Shown here: positions 44,035 through 53,181 of the stretch, piece after piece
Layout: each line of letters opens with the position of its first letter
How positions within the stretch are numbered: position 1 is the stretch's first letter
Assembly: GCF_051027545.1 (NCBI RefSeq)
Contig: NZ_CP194902.1
Location: 5,238,580-5,302,579, forward strand
From: Methylocaldum sp002005105
GTDB lineage: Bacteria; Pseudomonadota; Gammaproteobacteria; Methylococcales; Methylococcaceae
Reading direction: 5' to 3'
DNA: 64,000 bases
Position numbers and translations under genes: made by a program
Notes under the pieces: generated by a model
The model's input: the letters and a program-made list of their open reading frames with translations, nothing else
Told to the model about the DNA's origin: nothing
Databases searched by the model: none

Positions 44035-44799
44035 ATGTCAAGGACGGACAATAATCTCCGTTATTCACTCGCGATTCGCTGCTTTTCGCTAGGCATAATC
44101 ACCCTATGCGCAGGCTGCGCCACGCAGAACGAATCCTTGGAAAAGGCTCGCCTGTCGTATTCGCAAGCCCAGCAAGACGTCGAGATCGCACAAAATGCTC
44201 CAGTCGCGCTCGCGGAGGCGGGTGAAACCCTGCGGCAGGCCGAAAACGCTGACGATGAAGACGAAACCACCCATCTCGCCTACATCGCCCAGAGGAAAGT
44301 CGAGATCGCACGGGCCATAGCCGAAACCCGAAAAGCCGAGTCCGAGACCCAGCAAATCCTCGACGAACGCGAGAGGCTGCTTCTACAACAGGAGCTTTCT
44401 GCGCTTAAGGCCCAGCAGACCGAGCGTGGTCTTATGGTTACCTTGGGCAGTGTGCTATTCGAATACGATAAAGCCAACCTCAAACCGGGCGCTCAGCAAG
44501 AGCTTTATCAGTTAGTGAATACGCTTAAACAGCACCCGGATCGCAACGTCCTCATCGAAGGGCATACCGACAGCCGCGGATCGGAGTCCTATAATGAGGA
44601 GCTGTCTCTGCGCCGCGCACAAGCCGTGCAGGATTTCTTGCTTAGAAACGGCGTCAGCCCGGACCGTATCGTGACCCGCGGATACGGCGAGGCTTATCCA
44701 GTGGCTTCGAACGATACGAACGCCGGACGGTTACAGAACCGTCGCGTAGAAATATATTTGTCGGAACCGGGCAAACCAGTCGCCGAACGAGGTAGATGA
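44035..44799 (+). CDS. OmpA-family lipoprotein with DUF4398 domain
   Basis: The 254-residue product has a signal peptide and a lipobox (ITLCAGCAT), a DUF4398 helical region (about 35-125) and a C-terminal OmpA peptidoglycan-binding domain (about 135-245). The latter shows LGSVLFEYDKANLKPGA, LIEGHTDSRGSESYNEELS and NRRVEIYLSE, with the Asp and Arg that contact diaminopimelate. It should anchor the outer membrane to the cell wall. A GGAGG lies seven bases before the start. It shares its middle domain with the preceding lipoprotein. Confidence 0.9.
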   Translation: MSRTDNNLRYSLAIRCFSLGIITLCAGCATQNESLEKARLSYSQAQQDVEIAQNAPVALAEAGETLRQAENADDEDETTHLAYIAQRKVEIARAIAETRKAESETQQILDERERLLLQQELSALKAQQTERGLMVTLGSVLFEYDKANLKPGAQQELYQLVNTLKQHPDRNVLIEGHTDSRGSESYNEELSLRRAQAVQDFLLRNGVSPDRIVTRGYGEAYPVASNDTNAGRLQNRRVEIYLSEPGKPVAERGR

Positions 44800-44861
44800 T
44801 ATCAACCGAAGTCGGAACTCAAAGTGAAGCCAGGCGTCATATAACCGTCGTTCGTCAGCAG

Positions 44862-45218
44862 TTACATCGTATGTGTCGGCCGCTGCGACTCGAGGCTGCC
44901 GGCCAGGTAGTTTTCGATTCGGGCACGGGTAGCCCCGCCGTCCTCGTCGCTGAATTGCACGCCGATACCCGCGGCGCGAGAACCCTCCGCACCGTTAGGG
45001 GTAATCCAGATAATCTTTCCGGCTACCGGAATCCGTTCGGGTTCATCCATAAGATTCAGCAACATGAATACTTCTTCGCCCAGACTGTAGCTGCGGTTCG
45101 TCGGAATGAACAGCCCACCGTTCTTGACGAACGGCATATAGGCGGAGTACAGAACATTTTTATCCCGAATCGTTAGAGACAGAATGCCTTGGCGTACCTT
45201 GTTTTCGCTTGCACTCAT
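44862..45218 (-). CDS. pilZ: PilZ domain protein, type IV pilus-type
   Basis: The start at 45218 overlaps the holB stop by four bases. The 118-residue product (MSASENKVRQGILSLTIRDK) has the single-domain PilZ fold with a GGLFIPTNRSYSLGEEVFMLLNL core. As in classical pilus PilZ proteins, the N-terminal RxxxR c-di-GMP motif is absent, so it probably works by protein contacts. Position directly after holB is the standard gammaproteobacterial order. Confidence 0.92.
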   Translation of the reverse strand: MSASENKVRQGILSLTIRDKNVLYSAYMPFVKNGGLFIPTNRSYSLGEEVFMLLNLMDEPERIPVAGKIIWITPNGAEGSRAAGIGVQFSDEDGGATRARIENYLAGSLESQRPTHTM

Positions 45219-46228
45219 GATAGATACCAGTCCGCTTGCGGCGACTGTCCGAGTTGCGCCCAATGAATCAAAAGCTCCTCCAAAAGCAACTGGCGGTTGA
45301 CTTGACCGTTCAGCGCGCGTTTTGCTTGCAGCAATAAGTCGAGGAATCCGAACAAGCTCTTCAAGTGTAGTCGACGGACCAAGGCCTGCAAGCCCTGACG
45401 CAAATCCGGGTTATCCAAACGCGGAGAGTCCGGCACGCTGCGGAGACGGATTAAGTCGATAGTCCATGAAACCATCCAGTCGACCAAATCCTCATAAGCC
45501 AAGGTCGACCACCGTTCCGCGAGAGTTATTGGCTCTTGACGTCGCAAAGCCACGTCGACGTACTCCGAAAACGCCGTCCTCCGGCGCTCCACGACGTCTG
45601 ACTCGGCCAACGCCAACGCCTTTAATGGAGCATGCCTCGCAGCGGCCAGCAACACGGCTGTAGCTTCGCCGGTTCCTTGCTCCTCCAGCCATCGAGCGGC
45701 GACCGCATCGTCCGGAAGCGCGATCGGCAAACGCTGACAACGACTGAAAATAGTCGCCGGCAGGGCGGAAGGCATATCGGTCAGCAATAGCATTACCGTA
45801 TTTTCACCCGGTTCCTCCAAGGTTTTCAGGAGGGCATTGGCTGCACTGATGTTCAATTGATGCGCCGCGCAAAACACGACTATGCGGTAGCCGCCGTACT
45901 GCGGCTTGAGCGAAAGGTTCGCGATCAAGTGCCGAACCGTGTCCACAGCGATAGGCTTTCCCCGCTCTGCAGGCTCTATCCTCAGGAAGTCCGGGTGGGT
46001 TCCGGCTAGAAACAACCGGCACCCGGCACAATCGCCGCAGGCAAAGATTTCCGGGTGCTTGCAAAGCAGCTTTTGGGCGAAAATCTCGGCCAGATACGTT
46101 TTCCCGATCCCGTCAACACCGTGAATCAAGAGAGCCTGTGGCAGCCTCTGAGAAGCCAGATAAGCGTTCAGCTTTTGCCATGGCTCATCGAGCCAAGGAT
46201 AGAGAATGCCGCTGGACGCCGTTCCCAT
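45215..46228 (-). CDS. holB: DNA polymerase III subunit delta'
   Basis: This clamp-loader subunit opens and loads the beta clamp. The start at 46228 overlaps the tmk stop by one base (TGATG); an earlier frame start lies within tmk. The 337-residue product has HGVDGIGKTYLAEIFAQ (P-loop-like), the zinc cluster CGDCAGCRLF, ANALLKTLEEP and a sensor-like IFSRCQRLPI. It is translationally coupled to tmk and pilZ. Confidence 0.94.
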   Translation of the reverse strand: MGTASSGILYPWLDEPWQKLNAYLASQRLPQALLIHGVDGIGKTYLAEIFAQKLLCKHPEIFACGDCAGCRLFLAGTHPDFLRIEPAERGKPIAVDTVRHLIANLSLKPQYGGYRIVVFCAAHQLNISAANALLKTLEEPGENTVMLLLTDMPSALPATIFSRCQRLPIALPDDAVAARWLEEQGTGEATAVLLAAARHAPLKALALAESDVVERRRTAFSEYVDVALRRQEPITLAERWSTLAYEDLVDWMVSWTIDLIRLRSVPDSPRLDNPDLRQGLQALVRRLHLKSLFGFLDLLLQAKRALNGQVNRQLLLEELLIHWAQLGQSPQADWYLS

Positions 46229-46848
46229 CAGGTCTGACGCAAAGAATCCAAATGCCTTGCGATTTCCGCCTGCACGTCCTCGAGCGGCTGAGTCGCATCG
46301 AGTAGCTTGATGCGGTGAGGCCATTGTCTGGCCAAATCGCAATACGTTTCCCTGACCCGGGAAAAGAAAGCCGGCAGTTCGGTTTCGAAACGGTCCAGTT
46401 GGCCTCTGCCTTTAGCCCGTTGGAGGCCGACTTCCACGGGAGCGTCGAACAAAAGGGTGAGATCGGGTTCCAGCCCTTTCTGCAACCATTCTTGAAGAAA
46501 TCGAATGACCGCGTTATCGATGCCGCGCCCACCGCCCTGGTACGCATAACTAGCATCGGTGAACCGATCGCAAACGATCCAGATGCCTTTGGCCAAAGCG
46601 GGCTCGATGACTTCTTCGATGTGCTGGGCGCGGGCGGCGAACATCAGCAAGAGTTCAGTCCGAGCCGACATCCCTTGAGAATCGATCACCAGCCGGCGGA
46701 TGGCTTCACCTATAGGGGTGCCGCCAGGTTCGCGGGTGACGAGAAATCTAATTCCGCGCCTTTGCAAATAATCTCGGATGAACTCCAGATTGGTGGTTTT
46801 GCCTACGCCCTCCCCGCCTTCGAGGGTGATGAATTTTCCTCTAGTCAT
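46228..46848 (-). CDS. tmk: Thymidylate kinase
   Basis: The enzyme phosphorylates dTMP to dTDP. The start at 46848 (MTRGKFITLEGGEGVGKTT) gives 206 residues and places the P-loop at the usual position. The DRF/LID regions appear as CDRFTDASYAYQGGGRG, and TREPGGTPIGEAIR is the dTMP-binding loop. It overlaps the mltG 3' end by eight bases and the holB start by one. Confidence 0.95.
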   Translation of the reverse strand: MTRGKFITLEGGEGVGKTTNLEFIRDYLQRRGIRFLVTREPGGTPIGEAIRRLVIDSQGMSARTELLLMFAARAQHIEEVIEPALAKGIWIVCDRFTDASYAYQGGGRGIDNAVIRFLQEWLQKGLEPDLTLLFDAPVEVGLQRAKGRGQLDRFETELPAFFSRVRETYCDLARQWPHRIKLLDATQPLEDVQAEIARHLDSLRQT

Positions 46849-47878
46849 GTCGCCGCATTTGGAATTGTTCGACCGCGCGCCGATGTTCTTCCAGACTATC
46901 GGAAAAAACGTGAGTGCCGTCTCCGCGGGCGACGAAATACAAACTCTCCCCCGCAGCGGGATGCAAGGCCGCGCGGATCGAATCGCGCCCCGGATTGGCG
47001 ATGGGGGTCGGCGGCAATCCCGAACGAACATAGGTGTTGTAAGGCGTATCTTTCAGCAAGTCTTCCTTCCGGATATTTCCAGTAAAGCTGTCGCCCAGAC
47101 CATAAATGATCGTCGGATCCGTTTGCAGCAACATACCCTTGGCCAGACGTCGAGTGAATACGCCGGCAATAAGAGGACGCTCATCCGAACGGGCCGTTTC
47201 CTTCTCCACAATCGAAGCCACGATCAATGATTCGTAGGGCGTACCATAGGTAGTCCCTTCGGCACGATTGGCCCATTCTTCGTTCAGTACTCCCTGCATT
47301 TTTCGATAAGCCCGCTTGAGAACCTCGATATCCGAGGTGCCCTTGGTCACGAAATAAGTGTCCGGATAGAAACGTCCCTCCGGATGCTCATCGGGCGCCC
47401 CGATGATTTGCATGATCTCTTGCGGAGATTTACCCGTTGCAAGTTTCTTTAGGGGGGGACTTTGATCCAATGCGCTCAAAATCTGCCGGAATGTCCAGCC
47501 TTCCACAAGCGTAATCGGGTACTGGCGGACCTTGCCTGAGACGAACAGCGCCAGTAGCTCCCGAAGCGTCGTCCCCGGCGGGATTTCGTACTCGCCATAC
47601 TTCAAATGTCTGGCCGAACCGTCCAGATAGGCCCGAAATCTGAACCATACCGGGCTAGATACAATTCCCTGCTCTTTAAGTCTGGCTGTTATGCGGGCCA
47701 GGCTGTCGCCCTTAGCAATCTCGAAATAAGCTGGACTCTCGAGTCCTAGCGGCCTATCCAGCGCTGCTCGATAGTCCATCCACAACCATCCGATCAGGAA
47801 ACTGGCAGCGATGACGATAATCCCGATCGCCCGTTGCACGCTGCGGCCAACTCGCTTTCCGCCTTCGTCCTTAGCCAT
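46841..47878 (-). CDS. mltG: Endolytic murein transglycosylase
   Basis: The 345-residue inner-membrane enzyme cuts nascent peptidoglycan and limits strand length. A single transmembrane helix (about 17-35) is followed by a LysM-like region and the YceG catalytic domain, with the catalytic Glu in IVASIVEKETARSDERP and YNTYVRSGLPPTPIANPG. It starts inside the pabC gene, 85 bases before the pabC stop, which is an unusually long overlap. Confidence 0.94.
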   Translation of the reverse strand: MAKDEGGKRVGRSVQRAIGIIVIAASFLIGWLWMDYRAALDRPLGLESPAYFEIAKGDSLARITARLKEQGIVSSPVWFRFRAYLDGSARHLKYGEYEIPPGTTLRELLALFVSGKVRQYPITLVEGWTFRQILSALDQSPPLKKLATGKSPQEIMQIIGAPDEHPEGRFYPDTYFVTKGTSDIEVLKRAYRKMQGVLNEEWANRAEGTTYGTPYESLIVASIVEKETARSDERPLIAGVFTRRLAKGMLLQTDPTIIYGLGDSFTGNIRKEDLLKDTPYNTYVRSGLPPTPIANPGRDSIRAALHPAAGESLYFVARGDGTHVFSDSLEEHRRAVEQFQMRRHD

Positions 47879-48669
47879 CGATCAATCTCTTCTGTAATCG
47901 GCCCAATACCATATGTTCGATGCTCGCATCGGCGAACGGGCCATAGTCCAATTACGCAGTTTGTTAAAAATACCTCGTCGGCAGCGTAAAGTTCCTCAAG
48001 CGTAACCCGTGACTCTACGAAGTCGACCCCGTTCTCCTGAGCCGTCGCGATCGTTATGCCACGCATGACCCCGGCGACGCCGCAGCGGTCGATTTTCGGC
48101 GTGTGCAGAGTGCCGTCCTTAACCAGAAAAACATTGCTCATCGTGCCTTCGGTGACATAGCCCTCGGCATCCAGCATGATGCCTTCCCGAATCTCGTCGG
48201 CAGCCCACTCCGCACGAGCAAGGATTTGTTCCAGACGATTCATGTGTTTGATGCCGGCCAGCCGGGGGTTGATACCCAACCGGCTCCCGCAAACCCGTAT
48301 CTCGACACCGACTTTCCATAATTCGGGCGGATATTCGGGCAGGGGGTGCATGCTCAGGACCCGAGTCACCCGCTGCGGTTGCGGCAGTCGGTAACCGCGG
48401 CCTCCGATACCTCGGCTGATTTGTATCTTCAACACCCCTTCCAGCTGCGTCATGCAGAGTGTCCGTACATCGGGCTCTAAACATTCGCTCCCGGGAAAAG
48501 AAATGAGAAGTCTTTGGCAGTCGCGCTCCAGACGAGCCAGGTGCAAAGCCCAAAACAAAGGGACTCCTTGACGGACGGCAATCGTGGTGAATGTCCCGTC
48601 TCCGTATTGGAAGCCACGGTCTGCCAAATCCACACAACGTGTCGGTTGGCCGTTCACTAGAGCCGTCAT
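47794..48669 (-). CDS. pabC: Aminodeoxychorismate lyase
   Basis: This PLP enzyme makes p-aminobenzoate for folate. The start at 48669 (MTALVNGQPTRCVDLADRGF) fits the family. The PLP-binding Lys is in LAGIKHMNRLEQ, and the C-terminal region has VTEGTMSNVFLVKDG and VFLTNCVIGLWPV. The 291-residue protein carries about 15-20 extra residues at the C-terminus that are read within the mltG gene. A terminator separates it from fabF, so it probably has its own promoter. Confidence 0.93.
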   Translation of the reverse strand: MTALVNGQPTRCVDLADRGFQYGDGTFTTIAVRQGVPLFWALHLARLERDCQRLLISFPGSECLEPDVRTLCMTQLEGVLKIQISRGIGGRGYRLPQPQRVTRVLSMHPLPEYPPELWKVGVEIRVCGSRLGINPRLAGIKHMNRLEQILARAEWAADEIREGIMLDAEGYVTEGTMSNVFLVKDGTLHTPKIDRCGVAGVMRGITIATAQENGVDFVESRVTLEELYAADEVFLTNCVIGLWPVRRCEHRTYGIGPITEEIDRWLRTKAESELAAACNGRSGLSSSLPVS

Positions 48670-48731
48670 ACACGCCGAACCCACATCATCATCTTAATCG
48701 GCCAACCCAAAAAAACCTGGTCTTAAGATAA

Positions 48732-48753
48732 CAAAAAGCACGCTGATGCGTGC
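48732..48753 (-). terminator. Rho-independent terminator of the fab operon
   Basis: Reading leftwards, GCACGC-ATCA-GCGTGC is followed by TTTTTG. It lies about 60 bp after the fabF stop. A second, weaker hairpin (tccaactct/agagttgga, 48765-48798) lies just before it. Confidence 0.85.
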
Positions 48754-48813
48754 CTATATGAACGTCCAACTCTAAGCCTTTATTGACGAAGAGTTGGAGC
48801 TATCAAACGGAAA

Positions 48814-50055
48814 TTAGTTGTACTTCTTGAAAATCAAAGTGCCGTTCGTTCCACCGAAGCCGAAAGAGTTGGACATGACGATGTCCAACCTTGCCTCACG
48901 CGCGGTGTGGGGAACATAATCGAGATCGCATTCCGGGTCCGGATTGTCTAGATTGATGGTTGGAGGAATGACTTGATCTCTGAGCGCCAGTACCGAGAAT
49001 ATCGCCTCGATGCCACCGGCAGCACCCAGCATATGGCCGGTCATGGATTTCGTCGAGCTGATCGGAGTACTGTAGGCATGATTTCCAAGCACGGTCTTGA
49101 TCGCTCTGGTTTCCGCGATATCCCCGGCTGGAGTCGATGTTCCATGAGCATTGATGTAATCGACTTGATCGGCGTTGATGCCTGCGTCCCTCAGCGCGTT
49201 TCGCATGCAACGTGCCGCCCCCTCGCCACCTTCCGGCGGCTGAGTCATGTGATAGGCATCGGCGCTCATGCCGTAACCGATCAGTTCGGCATAAATCCTG
49301 GCACCACGCCGCTTGGCGTGTTCCAATTCCTCCAACACCAAGACCCCCGCACCGTCGCTCAATACGAAGCCATCCCGGTCTTTGTCCCAAGGACGACTGG
49401 CGTGCACCGGATCGTCATTGCGGCGGGACAAGGCCCGTGCTGACGCAAATCCTCCCAAGGAAGTCGGCGAAGTCGCCATTTCGGCACCGCCGGCAATCAT
49501 GACATCAGCATCGCCGTATTGAATCACGCGGGCGGCCTCACCGATATTATGAGTGCCTGTCGTACATGCGGTAACGATAGCGAAGTTGGGGCCTTTCAAT
49601 CCGTACTTGATGGATACATTGCCCGATATCATGTTGATGATGTTGCTGGGCACAAAGAACGGTGAAATTTTCCGCGGTCCGCCTCTCAAAAAGGCGCTAT
49701 GTCCGCTCTCGATTCCCGTGATACCGCCGATGCCGGAACCGATGGCCACGCCGATACGTTCAGAATTTTCTTCGGCTACGTCCAGTCCAGAGTCTTCGAA
49801 CGCATCGCAGCCTGCCGCAAGCCCGTAATGGATGAAAACATCCATTTTTTTGGCTTCTTTTTCGGAAATATATCGGGTGATATCGAATCCCCTGACACTC
49901 CCGCCAAAGCGGGTCGAGAAATCGGAAACGTCGAAATGCTCGATGGGCGCGATGCCGCTTTTGCCGTCAAGCACGTTTCCCCAGGAATCAGTCACCGTTA
50001 ACCCGACCGGCGATACTGCGCCCAATCCGGTAACGACCACGCGCCTTCTACTCAA
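48814..50055 (-). CDS. fabF: 3-oxoacyl-[acyl-carrier-protein] synthase II
   Basis: The 413-residue condensing enzyme elongates acyl-ACP and is key for cis-vaccenate synthesis. The catalytic Cys lies in ACTTGTHNIGEA, and the two His in NAHGTSTPAGD and KSMTGHMLGAAGG. Length and N-terminus (MSRRRVVVTGLGAVSPVG) are canonical. It follows acpP after 83 bp containing a strong hairpin. Confidence 0.97.
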   Translation of the reverse strand: MSRRRVVVTGLGAVSPVGLTVTDSWGNVLDGKSGIAPIEHFDVSDFSTRFGGSVRGFDITRYISEKEAKKMDVFIHYGLAAGCDAFEDSGLDVAEENSERIGVAIGSGIGGITGIESGHSAFLRGGPRKISPFFVPSNIINMISGNVSIKYGLKGPNFAIVTACTTGTHNIGEAARVIQYGDADVMIAGGAEMATSPTSLGGFASARALSRRNDDPVHASRPWDKDRDGFVLSDGAGVLVLEELEHAKRRGARIYAELIGYGMSADAYHMTQPPEGGEGAARCMRNALRDAGINADQVDYINAHGTSTPAGDIAETRAIKTVLGNHAYSTPISSTKSMTGHMLGAAGGIEAIFSVLALRDQVIPPTINLDNPDPECDLDYVPHTAREARLDIVMSNSFGFGGTNGTLIFKKYN

Positions 50056-50094
50056 TCTTTATTCCTTAGCGGGGTGTAAATTGACAAAGACAAT

Positions 50095-50134
50095 CCTGCC
50101 CCGCCAAGCCGAAAACCTTGCGGGGCGGCAGGAT
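50095..50134 (-). promoter_or_regulatory. Strong hairpin between acpP and fabF
   Basis: Leftward, CCTGCCGCCCCGCAAG pairs with CTTGGCGGGGCAGG with one bulge. It begins five bases after the acpP stop. It has no clean T run, so it may be a partial terminator or an mRNA-stabilising structure that keeps acpP mRNA in excess. Confidence 0.6.
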
Positions 50135-50138
50135 CAAA

Positions 50139-50369
50139 TCAGATGTGGCTTTCGATGTAGTCTATCGCTTGCTGGACAGTGGTGATCTTCTCCGCGTCTT
50201 CGTCGGGAATCTCACACTCAAATTCTTCTTCCAGGGCCATCACCAGTTCGACCGTGTCCAAGGAATCGGCGCCGAGGTCGTCGACGAAAGAAGCTTCATT
50301 GGAGACTTCTTCTTTCACGCCCAATTGCTCAGCCACGATCTTCTTAACACGCTCTGCTACATCACTCAT
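50139..50369 (-). CDS. acpP: Acyl carrier protein
   Basis: The 76-residue acidic protein carries growing acyl chains. Ser in GADSLDTVELVMALEEEF is the phosphopantetheine site. Length is canonical. It lies between fabG and fabF, and the 147-bp gap to fabG leaves room for its own promoter. Confidence 0.98.
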   Translation of the reverse strand: MSDVAERVKKIVAEQLGVKEEVSNEASFVDDLGADSLDTVELVMALEEEFECEIPDEDAEKITTVQQAIDYIESHI

Positions 50370-50516
50370 CGTTTTATATCCTCAGCTGTTTTCTCTGGTT
50401 TTAGTGAGTCGGGAAATTTTAATTTGAAACCGGGTGAATACAAGACTTTTCTCTAAAAAGAAAACGTCGGTCGCTCAATTCATTAGCGAAAGCACGCGTC
50501 CCGGAAATGCATGAGA

Positions 50517-51254
50517 TCATGCCATGTGCATGCCGCCGTTGACATGTATGGTTTCGCCCGTGATGTAAGCAGCGTCATCCGAACATAGAAAGGCCACCAC
50601 GCCTGCCACCTCATCCGCAGATCCTAATCGCGCCAAGGGGATGTTATCCAGCAACGCTTTACGGCTTTCCTCAGGCAGCGCGCGCGTCATGTCGGTATCG
50701 ATGAATCCCGGCGCCACGGCGTTGACGGTGATATTCCGTGACCCAACTTCTCTCGCGAGCGATTTGGTAAAACCGATGATACCGGCCTTGGCGGCCGCAT
50801 AATTGGTTTGCCCTGCATTTCCCATCGCTCCGACGACGGAGGTAATGTTGATCATGTGTCCCTCTCGGGCTTTCATCATTCCACGCAAACCGGCTTTACA
50901 CATACGGTAAACGGATGACAAATTGGTCCGGATGATGTCATCCCATTCCTCGTCTTTCATCCGCATCAGCAGGTTGTCTCGCGTTATTCCGGCGTTATTG
51001 ACCAAAATGAGCGGGGCGCCGAACTCTTCGTTCACAGAGTTGAAGAATCGCTCAACCGAATCGGCCTCGGCCACGTCCAGTACCATGCCCTTGCCGCGAA
51101 ATCCGCCTTCGGCCAAAGCCGCCGAGATGGCGTTGGCCCCCGACTCGGTGGTCGCCGTACCTATGACGGTATGACCATCCTTCGCCAGACGCAGAGCTAT
51201 AGCACGCCCGATCCCGCGACTGGCCCCGGTTACAACAGCGACTTTAGACATCAT
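50517..51254 (-). CDS. fabG: 3-oxoacyl-[acyl-carrier-protein] reductase
   Basis: The 245-residue SDR enzyme reduces beta-ketoacyl-ACP with NADPH. It has TGASRGIGRAIA for cofactor binding, LVNNAGITRDNLL, a catalytic Ser in NITSVVGAMGN, and Tyr-Lys in TNYAAAKAGIIGF. The start ATGATG overlaps the fabD stop, so 51254 and 51251 are both possible. Confidence 0.97.
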   Translation of the reverse strand: MMSKVAVVTGASRGIGRAIALRLAKDGHTVIGTATTESGANAISAALAEGGFRGKGMVLDVAEADSVERFFNSVNEEFGAPLILVNNAGITRDNLLMRMKDEEWDDIIRTNLSSVYRMCKAGLRGMMKAREGHMINITSVVGAMGNAGQTNYAAAKAGIIGFTKSLAREVGSRNITVNAVAPGFIDTDMTRALPEESRKALLDNIPLARLGSADEVAGVVAFLCSDDAAYITGETIHVNGGMHMA

Positions 51255-52207
51255 TGAACAAGCTCCAACGCTCTAATTAAGGAATCCGGATCAAAAACCG
51301 CTTCGGTTCTGCACGCCGGGACGATTCGCTTGTTCAAACCGGTCAGAACTCGACCGGGACCACATTCGACAAACCGGCTGACGCCCTGCTGAGACATGAA
51401 CAGAATGGAATCGGTCCAACGAACCGGGCTGTACAGTTGCTTTTCCAAGACGGCCCGAATCACGTCGGGAGCCGAATGGGAGGCAACATCGACGTTATGC
51501 AGCACTCCAATCGGAGGGATTTTTACCGCTATGCCGGACAGCATTTCCCGAAATTTCTCAGCGGCGCTTCTCATTAACGGACAATGGGACGGCACGCTGA
51601 CCGGCAAGAGAACGGCCCGCTTGGCGCCCTCCGCTTTGCCTAGTTCAACTGCCCGCTCCACGGCAACCTTATGACCGGCAATCACGATTTGCCCAGGAGC
51701 GTTGAAATTGGCCGGTTTGACAATCTCCGTTTCGGTCGATGCTCTGCTGCAAACCTCAACGACCTGGGTGTCGTTCAATCCCAAAATAGCTGCCATCGCC
51801 CCGGTTTCGGGAGGCACCGCTTCCTGCATCAATCGTCCGCGCTCGGCCACAAGCCGAACCGCATCCTCGAAAATCAAAGCGCCGGAACACACCAATGCCG
51901 CATATTCGCCCAAGCTATGGCCGGCCATCCAGCCCGGTCTTACCGAAGTCCGTTTGGACCAAACTCGCCAGGCAGCAACATCGGCGGCCAGCATGGCCGG
52001 CTGGGTACACTGCGTCAGATTAAGTCTTTCTTCGGGACCGTTCCGCACTAAATCCCAGAGATCGTAGCCAAGCACTTCTGAAGCGGCCTGAAAGGTCGAC
52101 GCAACTTCGGTATGGACCTCGGCTAGCTTCGACAACATCCCAACGGACTGGGAGCCTTGCCCCGGGAAAAGAAACGCCAAACCTTCGTCGACGAGATTCG
52201 TAGACAT
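51251..52207 (-). CDS. fabD: Malonyl CoA-acyl carrier protein transacylase
   Basis: The enzyme transfers malonyl from CoA to ACP. The start at 52207 (MSTNLVDEGLAFLFPGQGSQ) is preferred to one within fabH. The nucleophile Ser is in AGHSLGEYAALV and the catalytic His in SVPSHCPLM. It has 318 residues and starts eight bases after the fabH stop. Confidence 0.97.
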   Translation of the reverse strand: MSTNLVDEGLAFLFPGQGSQSVGMLSKLAEVHTEVASTFQAASEVLGYDLWDLVRNGPEERLNLTQCTQPAMLAADVAAWRVWSKRTSVRPGWMAGHSLGEYAALVCSGALIFEDAVRLVAERGRLMQEAVPPETGAMAAILGLNDTQVVEVCSRASTETEIVKPANFNAPGQIVIAGHKVAVERAVELGKAEGAKRAVLLPVSVPSHCPLMRSAAEKFREMLSGIAVKIPPIGVLHNVDVASHSAPDVIRAVLEKQLYSPVRWTDSILFMSQQGVSRFVECGPGRVLTGLNKRIVPACRTEAVFDPDSLIRALELVQ

Positions 52208-52215
52208 AAACTCCC

Positions 52216-53181
52216 CTAGTACCGGATGAGGGCCGAGCCCCAAGCGAAACCGCCACCGAAAGCTTCCATCAAAACCATCTGGCCTCGCTGAATTCGACCG
52301 TCGCGAATTGCTTCGTTCAAAGCGAGCGGCACCGAAGCCGCGGATGTATTGCCTTGTTTTTCGATGGTCATCACCACGCGGTCCATGGGCATATGCAGTT
52401 TTTTTGCCGTAGCGGCGATGATGCGTATATTGGCTTGATGGGGGACTAACCAGTGGATATCCGATTTCTGCAGATTGTTGGCGGCCAAGGTCTCGTCCAC
52501 GATGCGTCCCAGAGTATTGACGGCGATCTTGAATACCTCGTTACCCTGCATCTTCAAGAATCGCTCGTCGCCTTCACCGCTCCCCGCACCGTTAGGGTTG
52601 GGGACGTACAGCAAATCCTGATATTGCCCATCGGAATGAATATGTGTGCTCAGGATTCCAGGCTCATCCGCCGCTTCCAGCACGACAGCCCCGGCACCGT
52701 CGCCGAAAAGAATGCAGGTTGCACGATCCGACCAGTCGACGATCCGCGAGGTTACCTCGCTGCCTACGACGAGAACCCGACGGGCGGCTCCTGCCCTGAC
52801 ATACTGGTCAGCGATACTGAGCGCGTAGATAAAACCGGAGCATGCTGCCTGAACGTCGAATGCAGCGCAATCCCGGATATTTAACCTCTGTTGCAACAGG
52901 CAAGCGGTACTGGGAAAAACTCGATCCGGCGTACAAGTTGCAACGATGATGAGATCGATCGTTCCCGGTTCGATTTCTGCCGACTCCAGAGCCTGACGCG
53001 CAGCGCGCTCCGCCATGCTGGAGGCTGTTTCATGTTTTCCTGCGATGCGGCGCTCGCGAATACCGGTCCGTTCGATGATCCAAGCATCCGATGTATCGAC
53101 GGTTTGAGCGATCTGTTCGTTGGTGAGAATGGTTTCGGGGAGATAGCCACCGGTTCCGAGAATCCGAGCGTACCGTCTCAC
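52216..53181 (-). CDS. fabH: 3-oxoacyl-[acyl-carrier-protein] synthase III
   Basis: This enzyme starts fatty-acid synthesis from acetyl-CoA and malonyl-ACP. Cys is in DVQAACSGFIYAL, His in WLVPHQANIRI and Asn in EKQGNTSAASVP. The 321-residue length is canonical. Its start overlaps the plsX stop by four bases. Confidence 0.97.
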   Translation of the reverse strand: MRRYARILGTGGYLPETILTNEQIAQTVDTSDAWIIERTGIRERRIAGKHETASSMAERAARQALESAEIEPGTIDLIIVATCTPDRVFPSTACLLQQRLNIRDCAAFDVQAACSGFIYALSIADQYVRAGAARRVLVVGSEVTSRIVDWSDRATCILFGDGAGAVVLEAADEPGILSTHIHSDGQYQDLLYVPNPNGAGSGEGDERFLKMQGNEVFKIAVNTLGRIVDETLAANNLQKSDIHWLVPHQANIRIIAATAKKLHMPMDRVVMTIEKQGNTSAASVPLALNEAIRDGRIQRGQMVLMEAFGGGFAWGSALIRY

